A DNA stretch of 64,000 bases from Chryseobacterium gleum (GTDB lineage Bacteria; Bacteroidota; Bacteroidia; Flavobacteriales_D; Crocinitomicaceae): positions 248,001 through 312,000 of the forward strand of contig CAMAXI010000001.1 in the NCBI GenBank assembly GCA_945862165.1. The letters run 5' to 3'. The notes beneath the pieces were generated by a model that saw nothing but the letters and a program-made list of their open reading frames with translations, was not told the DNA's origin and did no database searches. Position 1 is the first letter of the stretch; each line of letters starts with the position of its first letter. Below are positions 56,065 to 64,000 of the stretch, piece by piece. A program made the position numbers and the translations under genes.

Positions 56065-58257
56065 ATGATTGGTCGTCTATTTTTTATTTTTGCTGGCATA
56101 ATTAGTTTTAGTTGTATTTTATTTTTTGGATACCAACTTACACAAAATCAACATACAATTTCTGCAGAATTAATATTCAATAACAATGACGGTAAAATTC
56201 TTATCGTAAACAAAATAAAAGAAACTAATCCTGCGAATATTTCATTTATTTTTCCTAAAAATGAATCGCAACTTATCGAAAAACTTTTTTCTACTTCTTA
56301 TAATTCAGAAAGGGTTTATATTTCCTCGTTACGCAATCGTATTGTTATAGAATACCCTTCAAATTGGACAAAAACATTGATTCAAAGGTATTTTACACGT
56401 AAAAAAATCACGTTCAAATCAAATGAAAACAACTTTATTCTTGAGAATGGTTTTGTTGCAACGTATTCTAAAAACTTACTTATTATCGGAAAAAAAATCA
56501 TTTCATTGGACCATTGGCAAAAGTTCACATTTCCAACATGGGACAAAATGGCGAGCTGTAATATCATAAACGTTTCTAACTCATTTTATAGTCAGGACAT
56601 TTATAGCTTAGGTAATACAACAACAACTTTTCAAAGTAATTTTAAAAAAGCAAAGAACAATCAAAAAATAAATGATTTCGAATTGTTTGCGTCCTTACTT
56701 CCAAAAGGTATTTCAAATTATCATTTTCTCAGTAAAAACTATGCATTATCCAATGGCTATTTAAAAAAACAAGATTTATTGTATCAATGGTGTGATAAAG
56801 GGTATGTAACTTTCGAAATAGACGGAAGCATAGTTTTAATTTCTGATTTTAAACTTACCACCGATCCTTTTGAATTATTGAATGAAGAAACGGAAGAAGA
56901 AGAATTAGTTTCTGGAAGTAAAAGTGAATATACAGGGATTCAAATTTCAAGTCAATTTCCACAAAAAATAACCGGTTCATTTTTCATAAAATACATAGAA
57001 GACAAAGTCGTTATCTCTGAAAATGCAGAAACTGTAAATCAAGTATTAGCATACTACGAAACTGGAAGAACACTTGCTTTATCTGAAAAAGCAAAAAAAG
57101 CAATCTATGAAAATTTACCTTCCGACGTTTGTGAACGATACATTCAAGAAGGTGAGAAATTTACCAAAAGTATTTCCAATAATAAACTAATTACCGTTCG
57201 TAAATCTCAAATATTCAGCACCTCCGACACAAAAGGAACAGTTACTGAAAAGGAAAATATATACACATTAGATCTTACTCAAAACGTCTCGCATATCGTA
57301 TCTTCTAATTTGCTTCAAATTTGCTTCACTGAAAATAGTTTTTTCGGAATACAAAATGGCAAAAAGCTCTGGGAAAAACCATATCAAGGGTCTATTATAG
57401 GAGCTCCTGTTTGTCAAGATTTATTAAACGATGGTAACTCTCAAATATTCTTCACTACGAACAGGAAGATATATTTAATTGATTCAAAAGGAAATAACTA
57501 CATCGGATTTCCAATTTCGCTCAATCAACCACCGAGCTCCGAAGCTGTATTTTTCGATGGAAAAAAAGGGACGCAATTAATATTTGTGAATACAAACAAT
57601 GAAGTAATTAAATATAATGGTAAAGGAAAACGTGTAAAATCGATTAAATTATCTATTTCTCCAAACAAAATTGCTCCATTTGTCTTTAAAAATGACAAGC
57701 AAAATTTTGCAGTTATTTCAGGAAAGAATGGTGGACAACTCCTCCAACTTGACAATCTATCTAAACAAAATACATTTCCTACTTTAAATGACAATACATT
57801 ATTTTGCTCCACAGAAACTACACCAGCCTTCTTTTATCCAGAAGGAGGGAAATTAATTCGCAATGACTTCACTGGTAAAACTTCAACATCCGGAAGTTAC
57901 CGTAAAATTGAATTATTACAGTCTCTTAAAGGAAATACTCGTAATTTAATCTCTTTTTTAACAGATAAAAACTTACACATTTGTGATGGTACTGGAAAAG
58001 TTATACGAACTGTAGCTCTACCCTCTTCTAATATTTCATTTTATCAAGTGTTAACTCTTGAAGATGGAAGTTCAATCGTAGGTTTTTTAGATAATATTGA
58101 AAACGCAATCTATTTATATACTACACAAGGAAAAAAAATAAACCACACTGAATTAGAGGGTCAAGACTTATTTTGTCTTTCAGAAACTCCTAATGGTATT
58201 CTTGTTACCACAAAAGGAAAAAACTTAATTATTCAATATAAATTGGACAATAAATGA
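56065..58257 (+). CDS. large unknown membrane-anchored protein, propeller-like C-terminal half
   Basis: The 730-residue protein has one N-terminal membrane segment (RLFFIFAGIISFSCILFFGYQL) and a large extracytoplasmic part. The second half shows repeated strand patterns with Asp loops (DLLNDGNSQIFFTTNRKIYL, FFDGKKGTQLIFVNTNNEV, ICDGTGKVIRTV), like FG-GAP or PQQ-type propeller repeats. The last base-overlap with lnt (ATGA) suggests coupled translation. I recognise no family. It may help lipoprotein processing, but that is only from the neighbourhood. Confidence 0.8.
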   Translation: MIGRLFFIFAGIISFSCILFFGYQLTQNQHTISAELIFNNNDGKILIVNKIKETNPANISFIFPKNESQLIEKLFSTSYNSERVYISSLRNRIVIEYPSNWTKTLIQRYFTRKKITFKSNENNFILENGFVATYSKNLLIIGKKIISLDHWQKFTFPTWDKMASCNIINVSNSFYSQDIYSLGNTTTTFQSNFKKAKNNQKINDFELFASLLPKGISNYHFLSKNYALSNGYLKKQDLLYQWCDKGYVTFEIDGSIVLISDFKLTTDPFELLNEETEEEELVSGSKSEYTGIQISSQFPQKITGSFFIKYIEDKVVISENAETVNQVLAYYETGRTLALSEKAKKAIYENLPSDVCERYIQEGEKFTKSISNNKLITVRKSQIFSTSDTKGTVTEKENIYTLDLTQNVSHIVSSNLLQICFTENSFFGIQNGKKLWEKPYQGSIIGAPVCQDLLNDGNSQIFFTTNRKIYLIDSKGNNYIGFPISLNQPPSSEAVFFDGKKGTQLIFVNTNNEVIKYNGKGKRVKSIKLSISPNKIAPFVFKNDKQNFAVISGKNGGQLLQLDNLSKQNTFPTLNDNTLFCSTETTPAFFYPEGGKLIRNDFTGKTSTSGSYRKIELLQSLKGNTRNLISFLTDKNLHICDGTGKVIRTVALPSSNISFYQVLTLEDGSSIVGFLDNIENAIYLYTTQGKKINHTELEGQDLFCLSETPNGILVTTKGKNLIIQYKLDNK

Positions 58258-59870
58258 TACAATTAACAAAAAAGCAACGATTCACTTTAAGTATATCTGC
58301 AGGTATTCTACTCATTTTATCTTTTCCGTTTACTGGAAGTATGCCTTTTTTAGCTTTTCTTGGATTAGCACCATTATTACTCATTGAAGATTCTATTTTT
58401 AGTAATAAGTATAAATCTTCTAAACTTTTCATTTATAGTTACATTACCTTTTTTCTCTACAACCTTGGTACTACCTGGTGGATTTGGAATGCAAGTTCTG
58501 GCGGAGCAATTTTAGCTTTTTTCCTAAACTCTTTGATTATGGCTGCTGTTTTTCAATTATTTCATATCACTAAAAAACGAGTTGGCATACGGGAAGGATA
58601 TATTGCCTTTATATTATTTTGGATTGGTTTTGAATACATTCATTATGAATGGGAACTTTCTTGGCCTTGGTTAAATTTCGGAAATGTATTTGCTTCTTCT
58701 CCTAAACTTATCCAATGGTATTCTATTTCAGGAGTTTTAGGTGGCTCTTTTTGGATTTTACTCGTAAATTTAGTGGTGTTCTTTTTGGTAAAACATCTAT
58801 ATTTTCAAAAAAAATCTTTCGGTTCTCAACGTAACTTACTTTTGTTTTTAGCTACAATTCTTATTTTTCCAATTGTATTTTCGCTGATCCAATATTACAG
58901 TTATGATCAAGTTGGAAAAAACACAGAAATAATTGTTACTCAACCTAATGTAGATCCTTACAACGAAAAATTTACCGGAAGTATTGAAAATCAACTCGAT
59001 CGAATTTGTGATTTAGCAGACTCCTTAATCACTCCTAAAACCGAGTTTGTATTAGCACCTGAAACTGCTCTCCCGTTCAATTTTTACGAAGATGAAGTTG
59101 AGCGCATTATTCATTATCATTATTTGGTAGAACGTAAGGCTAAATGGAATAATTCCTCCTTATTGATTGGAGCATCGACTAGTAAATTTTTCAAAAACAA
59201 ACATTCCCGCGCATCTCGAAAAATCCAAGGTGGACCTGGCTATGAAGAGTATTACAATTCTTCTATGTTAATTGATCAACATGATAAACCGCGTTTTTTA
59301 CATAAATCAAAACTTGTACTCGGTGTGGAAAAAGTGCCTTTTTCAAATATTTTCCCTGCTTTAGAACAGCTTTCCATTGATAATGGTGGAGCATCTGGCA
59401 CATTAGGAATTGAAGATTATGCGCAAGTATTCCACTCAAAAGGAATGAAAATTGCACCTATTGTATGTTACGAATCTCTTTATGGAAGTTTTGTTGCCGA
59501 ACAATGTGATAAAGGTGCTGAATTATTATTTGTCATTACAAATGATGGTTGGTGGGGAAATACTCCTGGTTATAAACAACATCGTGCGTTTTCTCAATTA
59601 CGCGCTATTGAAAATAGGAAATCTGTAGCACGCTCTGCAAACACTGGAATTTCCTGTTTTATCAACCAACGTGGAGATATTTTATCCGAAACCTCTTGGT
59701 GGCAAGAAACTAGTTTACGCGGAACTTTAAAACGTAACCAAGAAAAAACGTTTTATGCTACTAATGGAGATCTAATTGGTAGAACTTTTGGCGCTGGTGC
59801 TCTCGTATTATTAGTGGTGATGCTCGGGAAAATATTTAGAAGCTATATGTACAAATCAAGACAAGTATAA
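58254..59870 (+). CDS. lnt: apolipoprotein N-acyltransferase
   Basis: The 538-residue protein has several membrane segments in its N-terminal half and a nitrilase-type domain in the second half: the catalytic Glu is in LAPETALPF, the Lys in HKSKLVLGVEKVPF and the Cys in PIVCYESLYG. It adds the third acyl chain to lipoproteins in the inner membrane. It starts on the last bases of the unknown gene upstream. Many lipoproteins in this window are potential substrates. Confidence 0.96.
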   Translation: MIQLTKKQRFTLSISAGILLILSFPFTGSMPFLAFLGLAPLLLIEDSIFSNKYKSSKLFIYSYITFFLYNLGTTWWIWNASSGGAILAFFLNSLIMAAVFQLFHITKKRVGIREGYIAFILFWIGFEYIHYEWELSWPWLNFGNVFASSPKLIQWYSISGVLGGSFWILLVNLVVFFLVKHLYFQKKSFGSQRNLLLFLATILIFPIVFSLIQYYSYDQVGKNTEIIVTQPNVDPYNEKFTGSIENQLDRICDLADSLITPKTEFVLAPETALPFNFYEDEVERIIHYHYLVERKAKWNNSSLLIGASTSKFFKNKHSRASRKIQGGPGYEEYYNSSMLIDQHDKPRFLHKSKLVLGVEKVPFSNIFPALEQLSIDNGGASGTLGIEDYAQVFHSKGMKIAPIVCYESLYGSFVAEQCDKGAELLFVITNDGWWGNTPGYKQHRAFSQLRAIENRKSVARSANTGISCFINQRGDILSETSWWQETSLRGTLKRNQEKTFYATNGDLIGRTFGAGALVLLVVMLGKIFRSYMYKSRQV

Positions 59871-59898
59871 TTTTTTATCCTGTAAAACTTTTTTCAAC

Positions 59899-61158
59899 TC
59901 ACGCTTTTACGATAATAATATCCTGTAAACGTGTTGTATACCTAGGAGAAAGTCGCTCTTGTTTCATTTTCCATACGCGTTTTTGATCTTGACTTGCCAA
60001 TCTAATTTTTTGTTGACCATAACAATGATTTATAACGTCCATTGTTTTCATTAATTCGATGTGTTTAGGATTACTATTTTCAAATAAATTTAATTGAATT
60101 TCATTTTCAGGTTTAAAATCCATAATCACCACACCTGCTTTTTTGTATTGATATCCTTGTCGAAAAATACGCTGAAATCCCTCTACAGCAAACTTAACTA
60201 GTTCAATACTTGAGTTAGTTGCAAAAGGAAGTTTTACTACTGTACTATTAGTATACTGCTCTAATTCTTGTCTGTGCGCATTCGTTCTCAAAAACACTAA
60301 TATGGCAGTGCAACAATCGTTTTGCCTACGAAGTTTCTCTGCACATGCAACTGCAAAAGTGGTTATTCGTTCTTGAATATCCTTAAAATCAACTAGGTTT
60401 CGTTCAAACGAGCGCGTTGTCGCAATATTTTTTCGCGGCTTCACTTTTTCTAAATCTAACGTAACTATACCGGACAAATCGTGTTTTAAACGTAATTCCA
60501 CCACACTCATGTTACGACGTACCCACGCATCATTCAATTGGGTGAAATCAAATGCTGTTCGTATACCATACCCCTTCAATCGAATTGCGTGTTGGCGACC
60601 TATTCCCCACACATCTTCGACTTGCAACCACTTCAACGCTTTTTGACGTTTTTCTTCCGTATCTATAACATACGAACTTCCTGTTCTGTCCGGGTATTTT
60701 TTCGCAATCCGATTTGCCACTTTCGAGAGTGCCTTAGTAGGTGCAATTCCTACACTAATTGGAATTCCCGTCCATTTCGTTATACGTCTTTGCATATCCT
60801 TACCATACACATCTAAATCTATATAATCAAATCCTTTTAACTTTAAAAAAGCTTCGTCAATACTGTAAACCTCCATCTCTGGACTGTATTCTTGTAACAA
60901 GTTCATGACGCGAGCACTCATATCCCCATACAACGCAAAATTTGCGGAAAAAACATGAATATTATTTTTCAAAAAAAAGGATTCGTATTCAAAAGCAATC
61001 GCTCCCATAGGAACTCCTAATGCTTTTGCTTCATTACTACGCGCAATAACTGCCCCGTCATTATTCGACAAAACAACAATTGGCTTTCCTACCAGTTCCG
61101 GTCGAAAAACACGTTCACATGAAGCATAAAAATTATTGCAATCAATTAAGGCAAACAT
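59899..61158 (-). CDS. umuC: Y-family DNA polymerase V catalytic subunit
   Basis: I start at the ATG at 61158 ([18 protein letters not shown]), giving 419 residues. The polymerase motifs include [32 protein letters not shown] and [10 protein letters not shown] (catalytic Asp-Glu). A DUF4113-type end, [24 protein letters not shown], follows. It makes error-prone copies past DNA damage with UmuD'. The ATG overlaps the umuD stop by one base, giving a leftward umuDC operon. An upstream start at 61194 would overlap umuD more. Confidence 0.96.
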   Translation of the reverse strand: MFALIDCNNFYASCERVFRPELVGKPIVVLSNNDGAVIARSNEAKALGVPMGAIAFEYESFFLKNNIHVFSANFALYGDMSARVMNLLQEYSPEMEVYSIDEAFLKLKGFDYIDLDVYGKDMQRRITKWTGIPISVGIAPTKALSKVANRIAKKYPDRTGSSYVIDTEEKRQKALKWLQVEDVWGIGRQHAIRLKGYGIRTAFDFTQLNDAWVRRNMSVVELRLKHDLSGIVTLDLEKVKPRKNIATTRSFERNLVDFKDIQERITTFAVACAEKLRRQNDCCTAILVFLRTNAHRQELEQYTNSTVVKLPFATNSSIELVKFAVEGFQRIFRQGYQYKKAGVVIMDFKPENEIQLNLFENSNPKHIELMKTMDVINHCYGQQKIRLASQDQKRVWKMKQERLSPRYTTRLQDIIIVKA

Positions 61159-61607
61159 TAAAACGCTTTGATTACATGGGTAACAATTCCCCAAATTAAA
61201 AAATCATTTTGACTTGTTACACGAATCGGTTGATACGCATCATTCGCGGGAATTAACCAGCAAATATCCTGTTCAAACTTGATTTTTTTGATGGTAAATT
61301 CACCGTCGACATAACAAACCGCAATTTGGTCGTTTTTAGGAGTGATACTTTTATCGATGACTAATAAGTCTCCATCCGTAATACCAACATCCTTCATGGA
61401 CTGACCTTTAACACGACCATAAAAGGTAGAAGAAGGTCTTTTAATCAAATGTTTATTCATATCGATGGATAAATCAATAAAATCCAATGCCGGAGAAGGA
61501 AACCCTGCAGAAATAGCTGTTGAAACAACTGGAATTTCTAATACTGTATCTACCGAAACTGGGAAAATATCCAAATTCCTAGTAGTTATTTTTGATAATA
61601 ATTTCAT
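61158..61607 (-). CDS. umuD: UmuD-type S24 peptidase
   Basis: The 149-residue protein has the Ala-Gly cleavage site ([10 protein letters not shown]), the catalytic Ser in [19 protein letters not shown] and the Lys in [10 protein letters not shown]. After damage it cuts itself to UmuD', the partner of UmuC. It is the first gene of the operon; the 174-base gap to fahA must hold its promoter, but I cannot assign an SOS box by eye. Confidence 0.95.
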   Translation of the reverse strand: MKLLSKITTRNLDIFPVSVDTVLEIPVVSTAISAGFPSPALDFIDLSIDMNKHLIKRPSSTFYGRVKGQSMKDVGITDGDLLVIDKSITPKNDQIAVCYVDGEFTIKKIKFEQDICWLIPANDAYQPIRVTSQNDFLIWGIVTHVIKAF

Positions 61608-61736
61608 TTTGATTAATATTTAAGCAAATATAAGATAAATAAATAACCAAAATTTAAATTAAAGGATGAAAAATCATGAACAATATTGCGCAATTCATTC
61701 GCACTTAAAAAAGTCACACTAAAAAAATAATATTTC

Positions 61737-61744
61737 TATATTTG
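61737..61744 (+). promoter_or_regulatory. putative -7 element of fahA
   Basis: TATATTTG fits TAnnTTTG and lies 37 bases before the ATG at 61782. -33 TTG not visible. Confidence 0.45.
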
Positions 61745-61781
61745 TACTAAGTAAAGAACAGCGAAATTAATCTTATAAAAT

Positions 61782-63065
61782 ATGGCAAATTCAACAATTG
61801 CAGCTAACAATCCAGCATTAAAATCTTGGGTAAATGTACCAGTAGGTTCAGATTTTCCAATTCAAAATTTACCTTTTGGAGTTTTTAAAACCTCCTCTTT
61901 AAATGCACGTATTGGTGTTCGTATCGGTGACCACGTATTAGATTTAAAAACATTACACGTACTTGGTTATTTAGATAACTTAGCTTTTGATGCTTCTGAC
62001 TTTGATACTGACGCATTAAATTACTTGATGGGGAAAGGAAAACAAGCTACGAGAGAATTAAGAAATCGTATTTCAAACTTATTGGATGCTAGCAACGATG
62101 AATTGCAAAAAAACACACATCACGCAGAACAAGTATTAATTCCAAACAAAAGTGTAATCATGTTAATGCCAGTGAAAATTGGTGATTATACAGATTTCTA
62201 TTCTAGTCGTGAACATGCAACAAACGTTGGTACAATGTTCCGTGATCCAAGCAATGCATTATTACCAAACTGGTTATGGATTCCTGTTGGATATCATGGT
62301 AGAGCTAGTTCTGTGATTCTTTCAGGCCAAAATATCCACAGACCAAAAGGACAAATCAAACCAGATCCAGAAAAAGATCCAATTTACGCACCATGTCGTA
62401 ATTTAGATTTCGAATTAGAAACTGCATTCATCACCTATGATGGAAAACCGTTAGGAGATTCAATTACACCAAACGAAGCAGAAGACTTCATCTTTGGTAT
62501 GGTATTGTTTAACGACTGGTCTGCGCGTGACATCCAAACATGGGAATATGTTCCATTAGGACCATTCTTATCTAAAAACTTTGCTTCAAGTATCTCTGCG
62601 TGGGTGGTAACTTTAGATGCGTTACAAGCATATAAAGTTGCTGGACCAGAACAACATCCTGAAGTGCTTTCTTACTTAGAATTTGAAGGGCCAAAAAGCT
62701 ATGATATTAATTTAGAAGTACTGATTCAACCAGAAAACGGAACAGAAAACGTCATTTGTGAATCCAACTTTAAATATATGTATTGGAACATGGCGCAACA
62801 ATTAGCACATCACACAGTGAATGGTTGCAATGTACGTTGTGGTGATTTGATGGGTTCAGGAACTATTTCTGGACCAACACCAAACTCCTATGGTTCTATG
62901 TTAGAATTAGCATGGAAAGGAACAAAACCATTACAATTAAACGATGGAACGGAGCGTAAATTCATACAAGACAACGATACTGTAATTATGCGTGGTTACT
63001 GCGAAAGCAATGGCGCGCGTATCGGGTTTGGAGAAGTTGCAGCAAAAATATTACCTGCAAAATAA
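61782..63065 (+). CDS. fahA: fumarylacetoacetase
   Basis: The 427-residue protein has the FAH core: DYTDFYSSREHATNVGTMF, LWIPVGYHGRASSV, LDFELETAFITYDG, NDWSARDIQTWEYVPLGPFL and GSGTISGPTPNSYGSMLEL. It splits fumarylacetoacetate to fumarate and acetoacetate, the last step of tyrosine breakdown. No other tyrosine genes are in this window. It has its own strong terminator. Confidence 0.96.
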   Translation: MANSTIAANNPALKSWVNVPVGSDFPIQNLPFGVFKTSSLNARIGVRIGDHVLDLKTLHVLGYLDNLAFDASDFDTDALNYLMGKGKQATRELRNRISNLLDASNDELQKNTHHAEQVLIPNKSVIMLMPVKIGDYTDFYSSREHATNVGTMFRDPSNALLPNWLWIPVGYHGRASSVILSGQNIHRPKGQIKPDPEKDPIYAPCRNLDFELETAFITYDGKPLGDSITPNEAEDFIFGMVLFNDWSARDIQTWEYVPLGPFLSKNFASSISAWVVTLDALQAYKVAGPEQHPEVLSYLEFEGPKSYDINLEVLIQPENGTENVICESNFKYMYWNMAQQLAHHTVNGCNVRCGDLMGSGTISGPTPNSYGSMLELAWKGTKPLQLNDGTERKFIQDNDTVIMRGYCESNGARIGFGEVAAKILPAK

Positions 63066-63082
63066 TTAAATACTAACGATCC

Positions 63083-63118
63083 AAAAAGAGTCTTCTAAAC
63101 GTTTGGAAGACTCTTTTT
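63083..63118 (+). terminator. terminator after fahA
   Basis: AAAAAGAGTCTTC (63083-63095) pairs with GAAGACTCTTTTT (63106-63118), a 13-bp stem starting 17 bases past the fahA stop; the stem can extend through AAACGTTT. Confidence 0.92.
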
Positions 63119-63204
63119 CATTCATCACATAAAAGAAAGTAAATAAGTAATGCACATAGCTGCATAAAAATTCGTATTTTAAACTGAAATTTAATATAGA
63201 ATAA

Positions 63205-64000
63205 ATGTCAACATTACCGGGAGAAATTGATTTAGAGAAGGAAAGAAAAGAAATTTTACAAGCGTTTAAAGGGCTATTAAAAACCGCTAAAAATCTTTCT
63301 AAAGAAGATTTAAAAATGGTTCGTAAAGCCTTTGATGTTGCTGTAGAAGCACACAAAGATATGCGTCGTAAGTCTGGTGAACCATATATTTACCATCCGA
63401 TTGCAGTTGCGCGTATCGTTTCTGAAGAAATGGGATTAGGCGCAACGAGTATAGCATGTGCGTTACTACATGATACGGTAGAAGATACGTATATTACCCT
63501 TGAGGATATTGAAGAATTATTCGGAGACAAATGCAGACGTATTATTGATGGATTAACAAAAATTCCGGAAATTTTTGACGAAAATTCATCGATACAAGCG
63601 GAAAATTTCCGTAAGATGATTCTAACAATTTCAGATGATATTCGCGTTGTATTAATCAAATTAGCCGATCGCTTACACAACATGCGTACGCTTGGAAGCA
63701 TGCGTGCCGACAAACGTTTGAAAATTGCTTCTGAAACAAAATTCTTGTATGCGCCACTAGCACATCGTTTGGGTTTACACTCGATTAAAAGTGAATTAGA
63801 AGACCTTGGATTCCTACATACAGATCCTGATAACTATCATTTGGTGGAAAGTAAACTAAAATCTACCAAAGAATCGCGTGACCGTTTTATTAAATCATTT
63901 GTGAAACCAATAAAAGAAACATTGGACCATGAGGGATATGTATACGAGGTTAAAGCGAGAACAAAATCTATCTCTTCGATTTGGAGAAAAATGCAAACCA
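63205..64000 (+). CDS. RelA/SpoT (p)ppGpp synthetase/hydrolase, 3' end outside the window
   Basis: The frame starts at the ATG at 63205 (MSTLPGEIDLEKERKE) and runs open to the end, at least 265 residues. The N-terminal HD hydrolase domain is intact: GEPYIYHPIAVARIV, CALLHDTVEDT (metal-binding His-Asp and Glu-Asp), LADRLHNMRTL. The synthetase domain is cut off by the window edge. It balances the ppGpp alarmone in the stringent response. It has a clear gap after the fahA terminator, so it is a separate transcript. Confidence 0.95.
   Translation, partial: MSTLPGEIDLEKERKEILQAFKGLLKTAKNLSKEDLKMVRKAFDVAVEAHKDMRRKSGEPYIYHPIAVARIVSEEMGLGATSIACALLHDTVEDTYITLEDIEELFGDKCRRIIDGLTKIPEIFDENSSIQAENFRKMILTISDDIRVVLIKLADRLHNMRTLGSMRADKRLKIASETKFLYAPLAHRLGLHSIKSELEDLGFLHTDPDNYHLVESKLKSTKESRDRFIKSFVKPIKETLDHEGYVYEVKARTKSISSIWRKMQT

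Noticed and set aside
61608-61781. SOS operator before umuD
   Set aside because: No palindrome in this AT-rich gap could be assigned with confidence; the LexA box of this group is not known to me.

Overview
The window is a low-GC bacterial chromosome segment from the phylum Bacteroidota, most likely order Flavobacteriales; a Fluviicola/Crocinitomicaceae-type organism is my guess only. The support is a type IX secretion and gliding cluster (porU, porV, a PorP/SprF protein, gldJ), several promoters that fit the Bacteroidota pattern TTG-N18-20-TAnnTTTG, a monomeric NADP isocitrate dehydrogenase, and typical Bacteroidota families (DUF4403, DUF1573, NhaD, PhoH, DUF6962-like). No rRNA, CRISPR array, prophage or insertion sequence is visible. 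There is one tRNA, tRNA-Val(TAC).

Layout. 1-7500 is very AT-rich and looks like an accessory region: a truncated unknown gene, small exported or lipoprotein genes of unknown function, a DUF1016/YhcG-type PD-(D/E)XK nuclease, and intergenic regions built from a mosaic repeat family. 7500-13500 holds a U32 peptidase-type RNA hydroxylase, an orphan antitoxin-like gene, a PaiB-type flavin protein, an AtaL-like SRPBCC protein, a ParE/RelE toxin-antitoxin pair and a membrane-anchored Cys-rich protein. 13.6-28 kb is metabolic and repair housekeeping: icd, DUF4403 lipoprotein, HI0933-type flavoprotein, tag, NlpC/P60, panB, RluA-type synthase, patatin, corA, recR, lhgO.

28-37.6 kb has a cold-shock protein and a leftward run (unknown lipoprotein, unknown, recF, dciA-like gene, S41 protease, DUF1573 lipoprotein), then purC, phoH, a SAM hydrolase and an ABM protein. 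37-47 kb is the type IX cluster: leftward porU-porV-ispF, rightward porP and gldJ, then murF. 47-56 kb carries acyl-CoA dehydrogenase, anmK, a Glu/Leu dehydrogenase, nhaD, an ExbB-ExbD-TonB-like operon running into folC, tRNA-Val and rnhB. 56-64 kb carries a large unknown membrane-anchored protein overlapping lnt, a umuDC error-prone polymerase operon, fahA, and the first part of a RelA/SpoT enzyme cut by the window edge.

How the genes fit together. murF and anmK make or recycle cell-wall material. lnt matures the many lipoproteins, including GldJ. PorU and PorV process and anchor secreted proteins, and the Exb/TonB-like complex can energise outer-membrane work. The most unusual signal is not one gene but the intergenic DNA. 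Several families of short word-like repeats recur, and many sit exactly on gene 3' ends, supplying stop codons and last codons. Two genes have a -7 element placed so that their transcripts are probably leaderless. I found no clear new multi-gene defence or biosynthetic system; the best unknown cassette is the three-gene unit at 5495-7496.
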